A DNA stretch of 64,000 bases from Amycolatopsis camponoti (GCF_902497555.1 NZ_CABVGP010000001.1:1116001-1180000); one strand, 5' to 3'; shown: positions 8,352-17,194, counted from the stretch's first letter. The notes: generated by a model from the sequence alone, not told the origin. Numbers and translations: made by a program.

Positions 8352-9377
8352 ATGTCCTACCGCGACGCGACGGCCCACTACACCTCGCCCAAAAGGCGTG
8401 ATCCGGTCAAGACGATGCTGGAAGAAGTGGTCACCCACCGAGTACTGCGTGATGCCATCTCCCGGATCCCGCGTGCGCCCGGCCGGCCGTTGCGGGTGCT
8501 CGACGTCGGGTGCGGCACCGGGGACGGCCTGGCGCTGCTGACCGAGCGGCACGGCGCCCTCGCCCCGCTGACCGACGAGCACACCCTCGACTACCTCGGG
8601 GTCGACATCGACCCCGACATGGTCGACACGGCCCGCGCACTCCACGCCGGCCGGCGGGCGGAGTTCGTCGTCGCGGACATGCGGTCCGAGCTGCCCGCGG
8701 GCGACTTCGACCTCTACCTCTCCTGCGGCGTGCCCTATTCCCACCTTCCCCACGAGGACGTCGTCGAGGTCCTGACCGGCCTCATGCGGCGGATCGTCGA
8801 GACCCGCGACCGCGCCGTGCTCGTCGTCGACGTCCTCGGCCGCTACTCCGTCGAGTGGACGCCGAAGTGGCCGGAGACCCGCTGGTCCTACAACATGAGC
8901 TTCTTCGAGGACGCGACCGAAACCCTCCACGACCGGATGAGCTTCTTCGACCGCGGGTCGCTCGACGCGGCGCTCGTCGAAGCCGCGATCCGGGCCCGGG
9001 CCCGGCTGAGCGGGACGACGTTCACCGACCGGTCGATCCTCGCCGGCCGCCACACCGCCACCCTCGCCTTCAACCCGGCGATCCCGCCCTACCGCACCCT
9101 CCTCAACGAGCTCGCCCGCGGCACCACCGACGTCGACCCCGCCCGGCTGCGGTTCGAGCCCCCCACCGGGAACGCGCCCCGGCCGGTGGAACTGTTCTTC
9201 GCGGCCTTCGCCGAGCGCTGGAACCGGATCATCACCACCGGAGACCCGCGCTCGCCCGAACACGCGAAGCAGCTGGCGACGTCGCTCTTCGCGTGGGAAC
9301 AGCAAGCCCAGCAAGGCCTCGGTACCGGGCATTCCCTGATGGCCACCGTGGTCGTCGAACGTCCCACCCTCGCCTGA
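8352..9377 (+). CDS. Class I SAM-dependent methyltransferase
   Basis: This protein of 341 residues carries the Rossmann SAM-binding signature VLDVGCGTGDG (about 49-59) and the acidic second-strand motif YLGVDIDPDMVD. The substrate cannot be read from the sequence. The start is uncertain: GTG 8325 and ATG 8334 are in frame upstream, but none has a clear ribosome site. A TACGTT hexamer at 8340-8345 ends six bases before ATG 8352, which would suit a leaderless transcript. It stands alone, 18 to 45 bases after the coiled-coil pair and convergent with the next gene. Confidence 0.75.
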   Translation: MSYRDATAHYTSPKRRDPVKTMLEEVVTHRVLRDAISRIPRAPGRPLRVLDVGCGTGDGLALLTERHGALAPLTDEHTLDYLGVDIDPDMVDTARALHAGRRAEFVVADMRSELPAGDFDLYLSCGVPYSHLPHEDVVEVLTGLMRRIVETRDRAVLVVDVLGRYSVEWTPKWPETRWSYNMSFFEDATETLHDRMSFFDRGSLDAALVEAAIRARARLSGTTFTDRSILAGRHTATLAFNPAIPPYRTLLNELARGTTDVDPARLRFEPPTGNAPRPVELFFAAFAERWNRIITTGDPRSPEHAKQLATSLFAWEQQAQQGLGTGHSLMATVVVERPTLA

Positions 9378-9380
9378 GAG

Positions 9381-9881
9381 TCAGGCGCGGAGGGCCGACT
9401 CCAGCCGCCGGTGCAGCTCGCCGAGCCGGGACTTGCCCGGCTTGCCGGGCGGGAAGCGGCGGAGGAGGCCGGAGACCGCCGGCGGTGCGTGGTCGAGGGC
9501 CCAGCGGATCTCCGCTTCCGCGTCACCGCCGGCGAGTTCGCACGCCAGTGCTGCCTGCTGGGCGGGGCCGACGATGTGCTTCACCTGGTGCGGCGACGCC
9601 AGGGGGTGCAGGTAAGCCGCACCCGCCGCGCCGACGGCCGCGCGTGCGGCGGCGGAAGCGGCGGGGTCGGAAGTCTCGCCCGCCGCCTTCAAAGCCGCCC
9701 ACGCCACCGTGCGAAGCAACTTCGTCCGCAGAGCGCCCGAAGCGAACTCTCGCGCCGCCGCGATCGCTTCCCGGGGGCGAGAATCGCCGGGGACCCGCGA
9801 CTCGTACAAGGGCAGCGCTCGCGAAGCGCAGTCGGCCGCCCAGCCCGTCAACGCCCGCAGCTCGTCGAGAGTCAGCTCCAT
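9381..9881 (-). CDS. Putative immunity-like protein (Imm-like helical family)
   Basis: This is an all-helical 166-residue protein. It begins MELTLDELRALTGWAADCA and contains PLYESRVPGDSRPREAI and SPHQVKHIVGPAQQAALACE. It matches an actinobacterial family often labelled putative immunity protein, and sometimes mis-labelled exonuclease SbcC. It has no membrane segment or signal. No toxin-like gene lies next to it, so a protective function against a toxin is only the family label. The 3' end nearly abuts the convergent methyltransferase (three bases between). Confidence 0.6.
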   Translation of the reverse strand: MELTLDELRALTGWAADCASRALPLYESRVPGDSRPREAIAAAREFASGALRTKLLRTVAWAALKAAGETSDPAASAAARAAVGAAGAAYLHPLASPHQVKHIVGPAQQAALACELAGGDAEAEIRWALDHAPPAVSGLLRRFPPGKPGKSRLGELHRRLESALRA

Positions 9882-9919
9882 GTGGGTGAAGCGTATCTTT
9901 GAAACGCCGGTTGAGACTT

Positions 9920-11050
9920 TCAGGCGACCGCCGGCTGCCGGAGCGGGCGGCGCAGGCGGTTGAACAGCTTCGCGTTGTTCAGCGCGAACACGCCGACCGT
10001 CGCGCCGTCCCGCTGCCACACCGCCGCGAACGACGAGGACGACAGGTCGCCGTCGACCACCGAAAGCGTGTCGTCCGGGCGGGGGTGGCCGGCCAGCTGC
10101 AGGGTCCCCGCGTACTGGTCCGACCAGACGTACCCGCTCGGTGAGTACGTGCGCGAGGTCTGCCCGGCGAGCAGGTTCGCCACCGCGACCGGTGCCTGCT
10201 CCGACGCGTTCGTCCAGTGCTCGTGCCGCCGTCCCGCGTACCGGGCCACATCGCCGACCGCGACCACCTGCGGCAGCTCCGTCACCAGGCCCGCGTCGGT
10301 GTGGACGCCGTTGCCGACGGTCAGCCCCGACCCCGCCAGCCAGTCGGTCGCCGGGGTCATGCCGACGCCCACCACGACCACGTCGGCCGGGACGAGCGAC
10401 CCGTCGGCCAGGTGGACGCCCGCCTCGGACATGCCCTCGACCCGGACGCCGCAACGCAGGTCCGTGCCGTGGTCGGCGTGCAGCCGCGCGCACACCGCCG
10501 CCAGCTCCGGGCCCAGGACCGGTGCCAGGGGAGCGGCCAAAGCTTCCAGGACGACCACGTCGAGACCCAGCGAACGGCACGTCGAGGCCACCTCGGCCCC
10601 GATGAACCCGGCGCCGACGATCGCCACCCGCACCCCGGGCACCAACGCCGCGCGCAACGCGAGAGCGTCGTCGAGTGTCCGCAGCGTGTGGGCGGCTGCG
10701 AAACCCGGCAAGGTGCGCGCCTGGCCGCCGGTGGCGATCACCACGCCGTCCGCGTGCACCGAACCGCCGTCCGACAGCAGCACCCGGCGTGCGGCGGGCT
10801 CCAGCGCCGTCGCCTGCACGCCGAGCCGGAAGTCCAGGGCCAGCGATGCGAGGTCCCCCGCGTCGAGCAGCTCCAGCGACGCCTGCGACGCCGTCCCGGC
10901 CAGGAAGCCTTTGGACAGCGGCGGCCGGTCGTAGGGCAGGTGCGCCTCCGAACCGATCAGCACGATCCCGCCGTCGTAGCCCTGCGCGCGCAGCTCCTGC
11001 GCGGCGCGGACCCCGGCGAGCGACGCGCCGACGACCGCGATGCGCTTCAC
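9920..11050 (-). CDS. FAD-dependent ferredoxin reductase for a Rieske oxygenase or P450 system
   Basis: This 376-residue NAD(P)H-dependent reductase would pass electrons to the Rieske ferredoxin encoded just upstream. It has an N-terminal FAD-binding fold (IAVVGASLAGVRAAQELRAQ), a second dinucleotide fold near residue 145 (VAIVGAGFIGAEVASTCRS), and the late FAD motif with VVAVGDVARY. A C-terminal reductase domain completes it. The family includes rhodocoxin and putidaredoxin reductases. It starts at GTG 11050, overlapping the ferredoxin stop by four bases. No oxygenase sits in this operon. The betaine demethylase at 17293 is a plausible acceptor. Confidence 0.85.
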   Translation of the reverse strand: MKRIAVVGASLAGVRAAQELRAQGYDGGIVLIGSEAHLPYDRPPLSKGFLAGTASQASLELLDAGDLASLALDFRLGVQATALEPAARRVLLSDGGSVHADGVVIATGGQARTLPGFAAAHTLRTLDDALALRAALVPGVRVAIVGAGFIGAEVASTCRSLGLDVVVLEALAAPLAPVLGPELAAVCARLHADHGTDLRCGVRVEGMSEAGVHLADGSLVPADVVVVGVGMTPATDWLAGSGLTVGNGVHTDAGLVTELPQVVAVGDVARYAGRRHEHWTNASEQAPVAVANLLAGQTSRTYSPSGYVWSDQYAGTLQLAGHPRPDDTLSVVDGDLSSSSFAAVWQRDGATVGVFALNNAKLFNRLRRPLRQPAVA

Positions 11051-11367
11051 GCCGCGTCCTCGCGAGCCACGCCCTGGACGTAGATGACGCCTTCGTCGAC
11101 GACGACCGAGTACGTGCGGACCGGTTCCTTCGCGGGCAGGCAGCTCGGCACACCCGTGCGCAGGTCGAACAGCGCCGCGTGCAGCGGGCACTCGACGAAG
11201 CAGCCTTCGAGCCAGCCGTCGGCCAGGGAGGCGTCCTGGTGGGTGCACGTGTCGTCGATGGCGTACAGCTCCCCGTCTTCGGTGTTGAACACCGCGATGG
11301 CGGGCGACCCGGGGATCCGGACGGACTCACCCGGGGGCAGCTCGTCCACCGTGCATGCGCGAATCAT
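11047..11367 (-). CDS. Rieske-type [2Fe-2S] ferredoxin
   Basis: This is a 106-residue soluble Rieske ferredoxin. The cluster ligands are Cys41-x-His43 (CTHQDAS) and Cys60-x2-His63 (CPLHAALF), the usual arrangement with no membrane anchor. It should shuttle electrons from the adjacent reductase to a terminal oxygenase. ATG 11367 is chosen because GGAGGA lies just upstream; an in-frame ATG at 11391 lacks this. It is the first gene of a two-gene operon. Confidence 0.9.
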   Translation of the reverse strand: MIRACTVDELPPGESVRIPGSPAIAVFNTEDGELYAIDDTCTHQDASLADGWLEGCFVECPLHAALFDLRTGVPSCLPAKEPVRTYSVVVDEGVIYVQGVAREDAA

Positions 11368-11382
11368 GAGTCCTCCGAGACT

Positions 11383-11488
11383 GTTGCGCATAGGGGAACA
11401 TCTACTGTGATCCGCAACAAAGTCTGAATCCCCTGAAGGACGTCGTCAAGGGGGTACGCCCCGGTAGTTTCCGTTAGCGGGTAACGGA
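11383..11488. promoter_or_regulatory. Dyads upstream of the ferredoxin operon
   Basis: The 182-base gap between the ferredoxin and betA holds two dyads on the ferredoxin side. GTTGCG (11383-11388) and CGCAAC (11413-11418) form a spaced inverted repeat. Further up, TCCGTTA (11470-11476) and TAACGGA (11482-11488) pair around five bases. Either could be an operator for the ferredoxin/reductase operon. The binding protein is unknown to me. Confidence 0.4.
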
Positions 11489-11507
11489 TATTCCGGGCAC
11501 GTCGAAG

Positions 11508-11534
11508 GCCCGTACCGAGGATGGCGGTACGGGC
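11508..11534 (-). terminator. Hairpin after betA
   Basis: GCCCGTACCG (11508-11517) and CGGTACGGGC (11525-11534) make a perfect 10-bp stem with a 7-base loop. It starts about 15 bases past the betA stop. It would separate betA from the ferredoxin operon downstream on the same strand. Confidence 0.7.
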
Positions 11535-11549
11535 GCTACGACGTCCGGG

Positions 11550-13208
11550 CTAGTTCTCCCCGTGCCGGTGGAACGGCGTCTTGATCGGGGCCAGCGGGGT
11601 GTTGCCGAGGATGAGGTCGGCCGCCTTCTCGGCGGTCATCATCACCGGTGCGTAGATGTTGCCGTTGGGGATGTACGGCATGACCGACGCGTCGACGACG
11701 CGCAGGCCCTCGGTGCCGTGCACCCGCATGGTCTGCGGGTCGACGACGGACTTCTCGTCCACGCCCATCCGCGCGGTGCACGACGGGTGCAGCGCCGTCT
11801 CGGCGTCCTTGGCGACCCAGTCCAGGATCTCCTCGTCCGTCTCGACCGACGGCCCCGGCGAGATCTCGCCGCCGTTGTAGGGGTCCATCGCGGACTGGTT
11901 GAGGATCTTCCGCGCCACCCGCACGGCTTCGACCCATTCCTTGCGGTCGTTCTCCGTCGACAGGTAGTTGAACTTGAGCGCCGGGTGCTGCCGCGGGTCG
12001 GTCGAGGTGATCTTCACCGAGCCGCGGGTGTCGGCGTACATCGGGCCGACGTGCACCTGGTAGCCGTGGCCTTCCGTGGGTGCCGAACCGTCGTAGCGGA
12101 TCGCCACCGGCAGGAAGTGGAACATCAGGTTCGGGTACTTCACCTCGTCGTTCGAGCGGACGAACCCGCCGCCCTCGAAGTGGTTGGTCGCGGCCGGCCC
12201 GGACCGCAGGAACAGCCACTGCGCGCCGATGAAGGGCCGCTTCCACTTCGCCAGCGACGGCTGCATCGACACCGGTTGCTTGCAGGAGTACTGGATGTAC
12301 ACCTCCAAGTGGTCCTGGAGGTTCTCGCCGACGCCCGGCAGGTCCTTCACGACGTCGATGCCGAGCTTCTCCAGGTCGGCCGCGTTGCCGACGCCGGACA
12401 GCTGCAACAGCTGCGGGCTGTTGATCGCCCCGCCGCAGAGGATGATCTCCTTGCCGTACACCTCACCCGGCATGCCCCGGCCCTCGGCGTACTCGACGCC
12501 GATCGCGCGCGTGCCCTCGAAGAGGATCTGCGACACGAACGCGTGCGTCTTCACCGTGAGGTTGGGCCGGTTCTCCACCGGGTGCAGGTACGCGCCCGCC
12601 GCCGACAGCCGCCGTCCTTTCCGGACGTTGCGGTCGAAGGCCGCGAAGCCCTCCTGCCGGTAGCCGTTGACGTCGTCGGTGCGTGGGTAGCCCGCCTGCT
12701 CGGCGGCGTCGAAGAAGGCTTGGAACAACGGGTTGGTCGCCGGGCCGCGTTCCAGTTCGAGCGGCCCGTCGTGGCCGCGCCACTGCCCGTCCGGCGCATC
12801 AGCGAGGCAGTTTTCCATCCTGTTGAAGTACGGCAGGCAATGGGCATAGTCCCAAGTGGACATTCCGGGGTCGCCGGCCCAGCGTTCGTAGTCCATCGGG
12901 TTGCCGCGCTGGAAGATCATCCCGTTGATGCTGGACGACCCGCCGAGCACCTTGCCGCGAGCGTGGTAGATGCGGCGGCGGTTCATGTGCGGCTCGGGCT
13001 CGCTGCGGTAGCCCCAGTCGTAGAACTTCGACCCGATCGGGAAGGTCAGCGCGGCCGGCATGTGGATGAAGACGTCCCACTTGTAGTCGGACCGCCCGGC
13101 TTCCAGCACGAGGACCTTGTTCGCGGGGTCCGCCGAAAGCCGGTTCGCCAGCGCGCAGCCCGCCGAGCCACCGCCGACGATGACGAAGTCGTAGGTATCG
13201 GAACTCAT
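11550..13208 (-). CDS. betA: Choline dehydrogenase (GMC oxidoreductase)
   Basis: This 552-residue flavoprotein oxidises choline to betaine aldehyde, the first step of betaine synthesis and of choline catabolism. The N-terminal FAD motif is [16 protein letters not shown] (residues 9-24). The GMC signature [19 protein letters not shown] follows near residue 79. His474 ([11 protein letters not shown]) and Asn517 (IPNGNIYAP) match the catalytic His-Asn pair of the family. An AAGGAGG ribosome site precedes ATG 13208. It lies downstream of the permease and betB on the same strand. The family also includes other alcohol oxidases, but this context makes choline the likely substrate. Confidence 0.92.
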   Translation of the reverse strand: MSSDTYDFVIVGGGSAGCALANRLSADPANKVLVLEAGRSDYKWDVFIHMPAALTFPIGSKFYDWGYRSEPEPHMNRRRIYHARGKVLGGSSSINGMIFQRGNPMDYERWAGDPGMSTWDYAHCLPYFNRMENCLADAPDGQWRGHDGPLELERGPATNPLFQAFFDAAEQAGYPRTDDVNGYRQEGFAAFDRNVRKGRRLSAAGAYLHPVENRPNLTVKTHAFVSQILFEGTRAIGVEYAEGRGMPGEVYGKEIILCGGAINSPQLLQLSGVGNAADLEKLGIDVVKDLPGVGENLQDHLEVYIQYSCKQPVSMQPSLAKWKRPFIGAQWLFLRSGPAATNHFEGGGFVRSNDEVKYPNLMFHFLPVAIRYDGSAPTEGHGYQVHVGPMYADTRGSVKITSTDPRQHPALKFNYLSTENDRKEWVEAVRVARKILNQSAMDPYNGGEISPGPSVETDEEILDWVAKDAETALHPSCTARMGVDEKSVVDPQTMRVHGTEGLRVVDASVMPYIPNGNIYAPVMMTAEKAADLILGNTPLAPIKTPFHRHGEN

Positions 13209-13220
13209 GGGGTCCTCCTT

Positions 13221-13312
13221 GAGAACCTTATTCAGCCGTCGGCCGGCGCGAGAGTCACTGCCGGCAGGTATGTCACGATCCGTAGCGCCGTCCTAACCAG
13301 AATAAGATTCTC
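13221..13312. promoter_or_regulatory. Long-spaced inverted repeat between the permease and betA
   Basis: GAGAACCTTATTC (13221-13233) and GAATAAGATTCTC (13300-13312) are inverted copies with one mismatch, 66 bases apart. One copy sits just ahead of the betA ribosome site. The other overlaps the end of the permease gene. Two copies of an AT-rich 13-mer in so GC-rich a gap suggest a paired operator or a looping site controlling betA. The function is inferred. Confidence 0.45.
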
Positions 13313-14879
13313 AGCCGGGTAGCGAATCCGGGGCGCTGTCGGGCATGTGCTCGGGGCTCGTGTGCGACGAACCCCAGGTGCGGCGCCGGACGTACAGCAT
13401 GATCGCACCGATGATCACGATCAGCCCGGTGACGATCACCGCGCCCCACTGGAAGTACCAGTGGTCCTCGCCGTAGACCTCGGGGCGCGGCCAGATCAGG
13501 TTGATCGTCATCCCCGCGCCGTAGAGCACCGCGACCAGGTTCACCACCGTGCCCCAGCGGCCCAGCTTGAAGTACGGGCCGTGCTCCGGGCGCGGCCACT
13601 GCCCGCGCAGGCGGCGGATCAGCATCGGGCCGGTGACCATCAGGTAGGGGATGTAGAACAGGATGATCGCCGTCGAGGTCAGGATGAAGAACGCCCGCTG
13701 GTTGCCGAGGTTGATCAGCAGCACGACGACGGTGAGGCCGCCGGTCAGCAGTGCGGGCAGGACCGGCGTCTTCGAGCGCGGCGACACCTTCGCCATCGCC
13801 TTGCTGAACGGCAGCCGGCCGTCGCGGGCCATCGCCCACGCCATCCGGATCGCCGCGGTCTGCACCGCGAGGCAGCAGACGGTGATCGCGATCGCCGAGC
13901 AGATCAGGAACGCGTCGCCGAGTCCTTCGCCGAGGGTGCTCTTCAGCAGGTACGGCATGCCGGACGTGCTGAGCTCCTTGGCGCTCAGGTCGCCGACGGC
14001 CATCATGCCGAACAGCATGATCAGCCCGCCGACGATGAACGCCGCGGTGATCGCCCGGAGGATCGCGCGCGGTGCGTGCCGCCGCGGCTGGGTGGTCTCC
14101 TCGGCCAGCGAGCCCGCGGTGTCGAAGCCGTAGAAGACGTACGCGCTCATCAGCGACGCCACCAGGAACGCCCCGAGGTACCCGGACGAGTGACCGTCAC
14201 CCGTGCCAGCCGTGTCGAAGACGATGCCGGGGCCCCGCTTGATGTGGATGGCCAGCGCGATCACCAGCAGGACGCTCGCGCCGAGTTCCACCGCGACGCC
14301 GAAGTTGTTGATCTTCGCCATCAGCTTGACGCCGATGATGTTGATGATCGTGGCGAACACGACCAGCACCAGGGCCAGGATGATGGCGTTCTGCGCGCCG
14401 CCGGGTGTCGAGGTCAGGCCGGCGTCGTCGTCGCTGCCGACGATCTGGAACGCGGTCGAGACCTGCGGCAGGATGATCTGGTAGGCGACCGCGACCGCCG
14501 CCGCCGTCACGATCGCGCCGATGATCATGATCCAGCCGGCCAGCCACGACGTCGCGGGTTTCGCGATCTGCTTGGCCCACTGGTACACCGAGCCGGCGAG
14601 CGGGAACTGCCCGGCCAGCTCGGCGAAGCACAACGCGACGGCTGCCTGGCCGACGAAGACCAGCGGCCACGTCCAGATGAACGCCGGCCCGCCCGAGCCG
14701 AAGCCGAAGAAGAACAGCTGGAACACGCCGGTGAGGATGGAGATGTAGCTGAACCCGGCGGCGAAGCTGGAGAAGGATCCCAGGGAGCGTTCGAGCTCCT
14801 GGCGGTAGCCGAACTTCTCGAGGTCGGAGCTGTCGTCCGGGGCAGGCCCCCCGCCCGCCGGCTTTTCTTGCGTGGTCAT
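13311..14879 (-). CDS. APC-superfamily amino acid / amine permease
   Basis: This is a 522-residue integral membrane transporter of the amino acid-polyamine-organocation superfamily, with about twelve hydrophobic helices. A short cytoplasmic N-terminus leads to the LERSLGSFSSFAAGFSYISI segment typical of the GABA/amine permease branch. FAELAGQFPLAGSVYQWAKQ follows. It lies between betA and betB on the same strand, with a 33-base gap to betB. It therefore probably imports choline, betaine or a related amine. The cargo is inferred from context; the family is clear. Confidence 0.85.
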   Translation of the reverse strand: MTTQEKPAGGGPAPDDSSDLEKFGYRQELERSLGSFSSFAAGFSYISILTGVFQLFFFGFGSGGPAFIWTWPLVFVGQAAVALCFAELAGQFPLAGSVYQWAKQIAKPATSWLAGWIMIIGAIVTAAAVAVAYQIILPQVSTAFQIVGSDDDAGLTSTPGGAQNAIILALVLVVFATIINIIGVKLMAKINNFGVAVELGASVLLVIALAIHIKRGPGIVFDTAGTGDGHSSGYLGAFLVASLMSAYVFYGFDTAGSLAEETTQPRRHAPRAILRAITAAFIVGGLIMLFGMMAVGDLSAKELSTSGMPYLLKSTLGEGLGDAFLICSAIAITVCCLAVQTAAIRMAWAMARDGRLPFSKAMAKVSPRSKTPVLPALLTGGLTVVVLLINLGNQRAFFILTSTAIILFYIPYLMVTGPMLIRRLRGQWPRPEHGPYFKLGRWGTVVNLVAVLYGAGMTINLIWPRPEVYGEDHWYFQWGAVIVTGLIVIIGAIMLYVRRRTWGSSHTSPEHMPDSAPDSLPG

Positions 14880-14912
14880 GGCAACGTCCTCACATCGTGG
14901 GTGGGGGAGGGA

Positions 14913-16373
14913 TCAGCCTTTGAACCAGTGCTGCGGAACGGGATCGATGTTCTGGTAGACGTGCTTGCTTTCCTGGTACTCCGCGAGCCCGGACGGCCCG
15001 AGTTCGCGGCCGATGCCGGACTTCCCGAACCCGCCCCACTCCGCCTGCGGCAGGTAGGGGTGGTAGTCGTTGATCCACACGGTGCCGTGGCGCAGGGCCC
15101 CGGCGACCCGCTGGGCGCGGGACGCGTCCGACGTCCACACGGCTCCGGCGAGCCCGTACTCGGTGTCGTTGGCCAGCGCGATCGCGTCGGCCTCTTCGGT
15201 GAAGCGTTCCACGGTGACGACCGGGCCGAAGACCTCTTCCCGGACGATCGCCATGTCCCTGGTGCAGCCGGAGAACACCGTCGGCCGCAGGAAGAAACCG
15301 TTTTCGTACTCCGGACCTTCCGGCCGCTTGCCGCCCGCCCGGAGCGTCGCGCCTTCCGCGAGAGCGCTTTCGATGTAGCCCTCGACCTTGGCGCGGTGCT
15401 GCGCCGAGACGAGCGGGCCCGTCTCGGTCGCGGGGTCGAGGCCGTCGCCGACCCGGATCCGGTCGGCGCGCGCGGCGAGGTCCGCCACGAACCGGTCATG
15501 GATCCCATCCTGGACGATCAAGCGCGCGCCCGCCGAGCAGACCTGTCCCGAATGGACGAACGCGGCCATCAGCGCGTAGTCGAGGGCGGTGTCGTAGTCG
15601 GCGTCGGCGAAGACCACGTTCGGGTTCTTGCCGCCGAGCTCGAGGGCGACCCGCCGGACGCCCTTCGCGGCGGCCGTCATGATCTTCTCGCCGGTCGCGT
15701 AGCCGCCGGTGAAGGAGACCAGGTCGACGCCCGGGTGCTCGACCATCGCCGCGCCGACGTGGCCCGGCCCGAGCAGGAGGTTGACGACGCCGGGCGGCGC
15801 GCCGGCCTCCTCCAGGAGGGCGACGAGCTTGATCGTGGTCAGCGGCGTGACTTCGCTGGGCTTGAGCACGACGGTGTTGCCCGCGGCCAGCGCGGGCGCG
15901 ACCTTCCAGGACATCTGGAGCAGCGGGTAGTTCCACGGCGCGATGAGCGCGCAGACGCCGACCGGCTCGTGCACGATCCGGCTGACGACCGTCGCGCTGC
16001 CCGCGTCGACCAGGCGTCCGGCGTCCTTGCCGGCGAGGTCGGCGTAGTAGCGGAAGACGTTGGTTACGTCGTCGATGTCGATGCGGCCTTCGCCCAGCGT
16101 CTTGCCGGTGTCGAGGCTCTCGGTGCGGGCGAGCTCTTCGCGGTCGCGGACGAGCAGGGCGGCGGTGCGCCGGAGCAGCTCGCCGCGTTCGAGGGCGGTC
16201 GTGCGGCGCCAGGGGCCCGCGTCGAAGGCCCGCCTGGCCGCTCCGACCGCGGCGTCGACTTCCTCGCGGCCGGCTTCGGCGACCTGCTCGATCACCTGGC
16301 CGGTGGCGGGGTTGAGCACGTCGGAGTGGTTTCCGGCGTCCGACCAGATTCCGTCGATGTGGAGGTCTTTCAT
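14913..16373 (-). CDS. betB: Betaine aldehyde dehydrogenase
   Basis: This 486-residue NAD(P)-dependent aldehyde dehydrogenase should convert betaine aldehyde to glycine betaine. The general base Glu245 lies in VALELGGKNPNVV. The nucleophile Cys279 lies in HSGQVCSAGARL. The segments PWNYPLLQMSWKVAPAL and FTGGYATGEKIM are the usual cofactor contacts. ATG 16373 follows a GGGAAGGG ribosome site. It heads the leftward betB-permease-betA operon and is divergent from betI. The aldehyde dehydrogenase family is broad; the BetI-type regulator and betA set the assignment. Confidence 0.9.
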   Translation of the reverse strand: MKDLHIDGIWSDAGNHSDVLNPATGQVIEQVAEAGREEVDAAVGAARRAFDAGPWRRTTALERGELLRRTAALLVRDREELARTESLDTGKTLGEGRIDIDDVTNVFRYYADLAGKDAGRLVDAGSATVVSRIVHEPVGVCALIAPWNYPLLQMSWKVAPALAAGNTVVLKPSEVTPLTTIKLVALLEEAGAPPGVVNLLLGPGHVGAAMVEHPGVDLVSFTGGYATGEKIMTAAAKGVRRVALELGGKNPNVVFADADYDTALDYALMAAFVHSGQVCSAGARLIVQDGIHDRFVADLAARADRIRVGDGLDPATETGPLVSAQHRAKVEGYIESALAEGATLRAGGKRPEGPEYENGFFLRPTVFSGCTRDMAIVREEVFGPVVTVERFTEEADAIALANDTEYGLAGAVWTSDASRAQRVAGALRHGTVWINDYHPYLPQAEWGGFGKSGIGRELGPSGLAEYQESKHVYQNIDPVPQHWFKG

Positions 16374-16416
16374 GCGGCCCTTCCCGGATCGGTAGTGGCT
16401 GCGTCGCGCGTCGAGT

Positions 16417-16453
16417 GCGTACATTTGTACGCGAAGCGTGTACAGATGTCCAC
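16417..16453. promoter_or_regulatory. Twin BetI-type operators between betB and betI
   Basis: GCGTACATTTGTACGC (16417-16432) has perfect 7-bp arms around two bases. GTGTACAGATGTCCAC (16438-16453) is a second copy with one mismatch between its arms. Their centres are 21 bases apart, two helical turns, so two TetR dimers would bind the same DNA face. The pair lies in the 91-base divergent spacer and would control both betB and betI. Binding by BetI is inferred. Confidence 0.75.
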
Positions 16454-16464
16454 AAGGGGGCTTG

Positions 16465-17043
16465 ATGGCCAGGAGCGAACCCGGCGCAACGCGGCGCCGC
16501 GGTCCGAACGACCCCGAACGGCGGGCCCGGATCGCCAAGGCGGCGATCGAGGTGGTCGCCCAGCGGGGGATCGACGGGGTCACGCACCGCTCGGTCGCGG
16601 CGGCGGCCGGTGTCCCGCTCGGCTCGACGACCTACCACTTCGCGACGCTGGACGACCTGCTGGAAGTCGCGCTGCACGAGGCGGCGGAGAAGAACGTCCA
16701 CGCGCTGAAGGAGTGGGAGTCCGCGCTGCCGCCGGACGCCGACTTCGCCGCGGCGCTCGCCGAACTGGTGATGGGCTACATCAACGAGCAGTACCGGGAC
16801 ACGGTGGTCGAGTACGACCTGTACGTCGCGGCGCTGCACCGGCCGGCGCTCCGCAAGGCGAGCGCGGCCTGGGACGAAGCGCTCATCGCGTTCTTCGGCT
16901 CCCGCACCGACCCCCTGACCGGCCGCCTGCTGGCCGGCCTGTTCTGCGGCCTGCTGATGCAGGCGGCCCTGGCCGACCCCCGCCCGACCCGCGAAGAGAT
17001 CGAAACCCTCTTCCGCCGAGCCATCCACGGCCCCACGATGTGA
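16465..17043 (+). CDS. betI: TetR-family regulator, BetI-like
   Basis: This is a 192-residue TetR-family repressor. The N-terminal helix-turn-helix covers about residues 18-62 (ARIAKAAIEVVAQRGIDGV, then VPLGSTTYHFATLDDLL). The C-terminal helical domain binds the effector. In the BetI family choline relieves repression of the bet genes. ATG 16465 follows AAGGGGG; the upstream in-frame GTG at 16438 lies inside an operator and is unlikely. It is divergent from betB, with paired dyads between them. Confidence 0.85.
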   Translation: MARSEPGATRRRGPNDPERRARIAKAAIEVVAQRGIDGVTHRSVAAAAGVPLGSTTYHFATLDDLLEVALHEAAEKNVHALKEWESALPPDADFAAALAELVMGYINEQYRDTVVEYDLYVAALHRPALRKASAAWDEALIAFFGSRTDPLTGRLLAGLFCGLLMQAALADPRPTREEIETLFRRAIHGPTM

Positions 17044-17044
17044 C

Positions 17045-17153
17045 GGAAGGGGCATCACACGTGATTGAAGGGGCATCACACGTGCTTGGAGAGGCATCGC
17101 GCTGATGCCCGCCCAGTCACGCGTGATGCCCGTCCAGTCACGCGTGATGCCCG
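17045..17153. repeat. Cluster of direct and inverted GGGCATCACACGTG-type repeats
   Basis: Immediately after betI, GAAGGGGCATCACACGTG occurs at 17046-17063 and again at 17067-17084, with a decayed third unit to about 17100. Two inverted units, AGTCACGCGTGATGCCCG, follow at 17115-17132 and 17136-17153. Units within each arm repeat every 21 bases. The arms can fold into a large hairpin, so the cluster may terminate betI transcription. Alternatively it is a small intergenic repeat element. I see no other copy in this window. Confidence 0.7.
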
Positions 17154-17194
17154 AAACGTGCCGGAAATCTTTGGCGGGCGTTGAAAAACTTGGG

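Noticed and set aside
13347..17105. A very long rightward open frame (about 1250 codons) across the permease and betB
   Set aside because: It is antisense to genes with clear motifs and has the Arg/Asp/Val-rich, low-complexity composition of a GC-rich shadow frame; it shows no recognisable domain.
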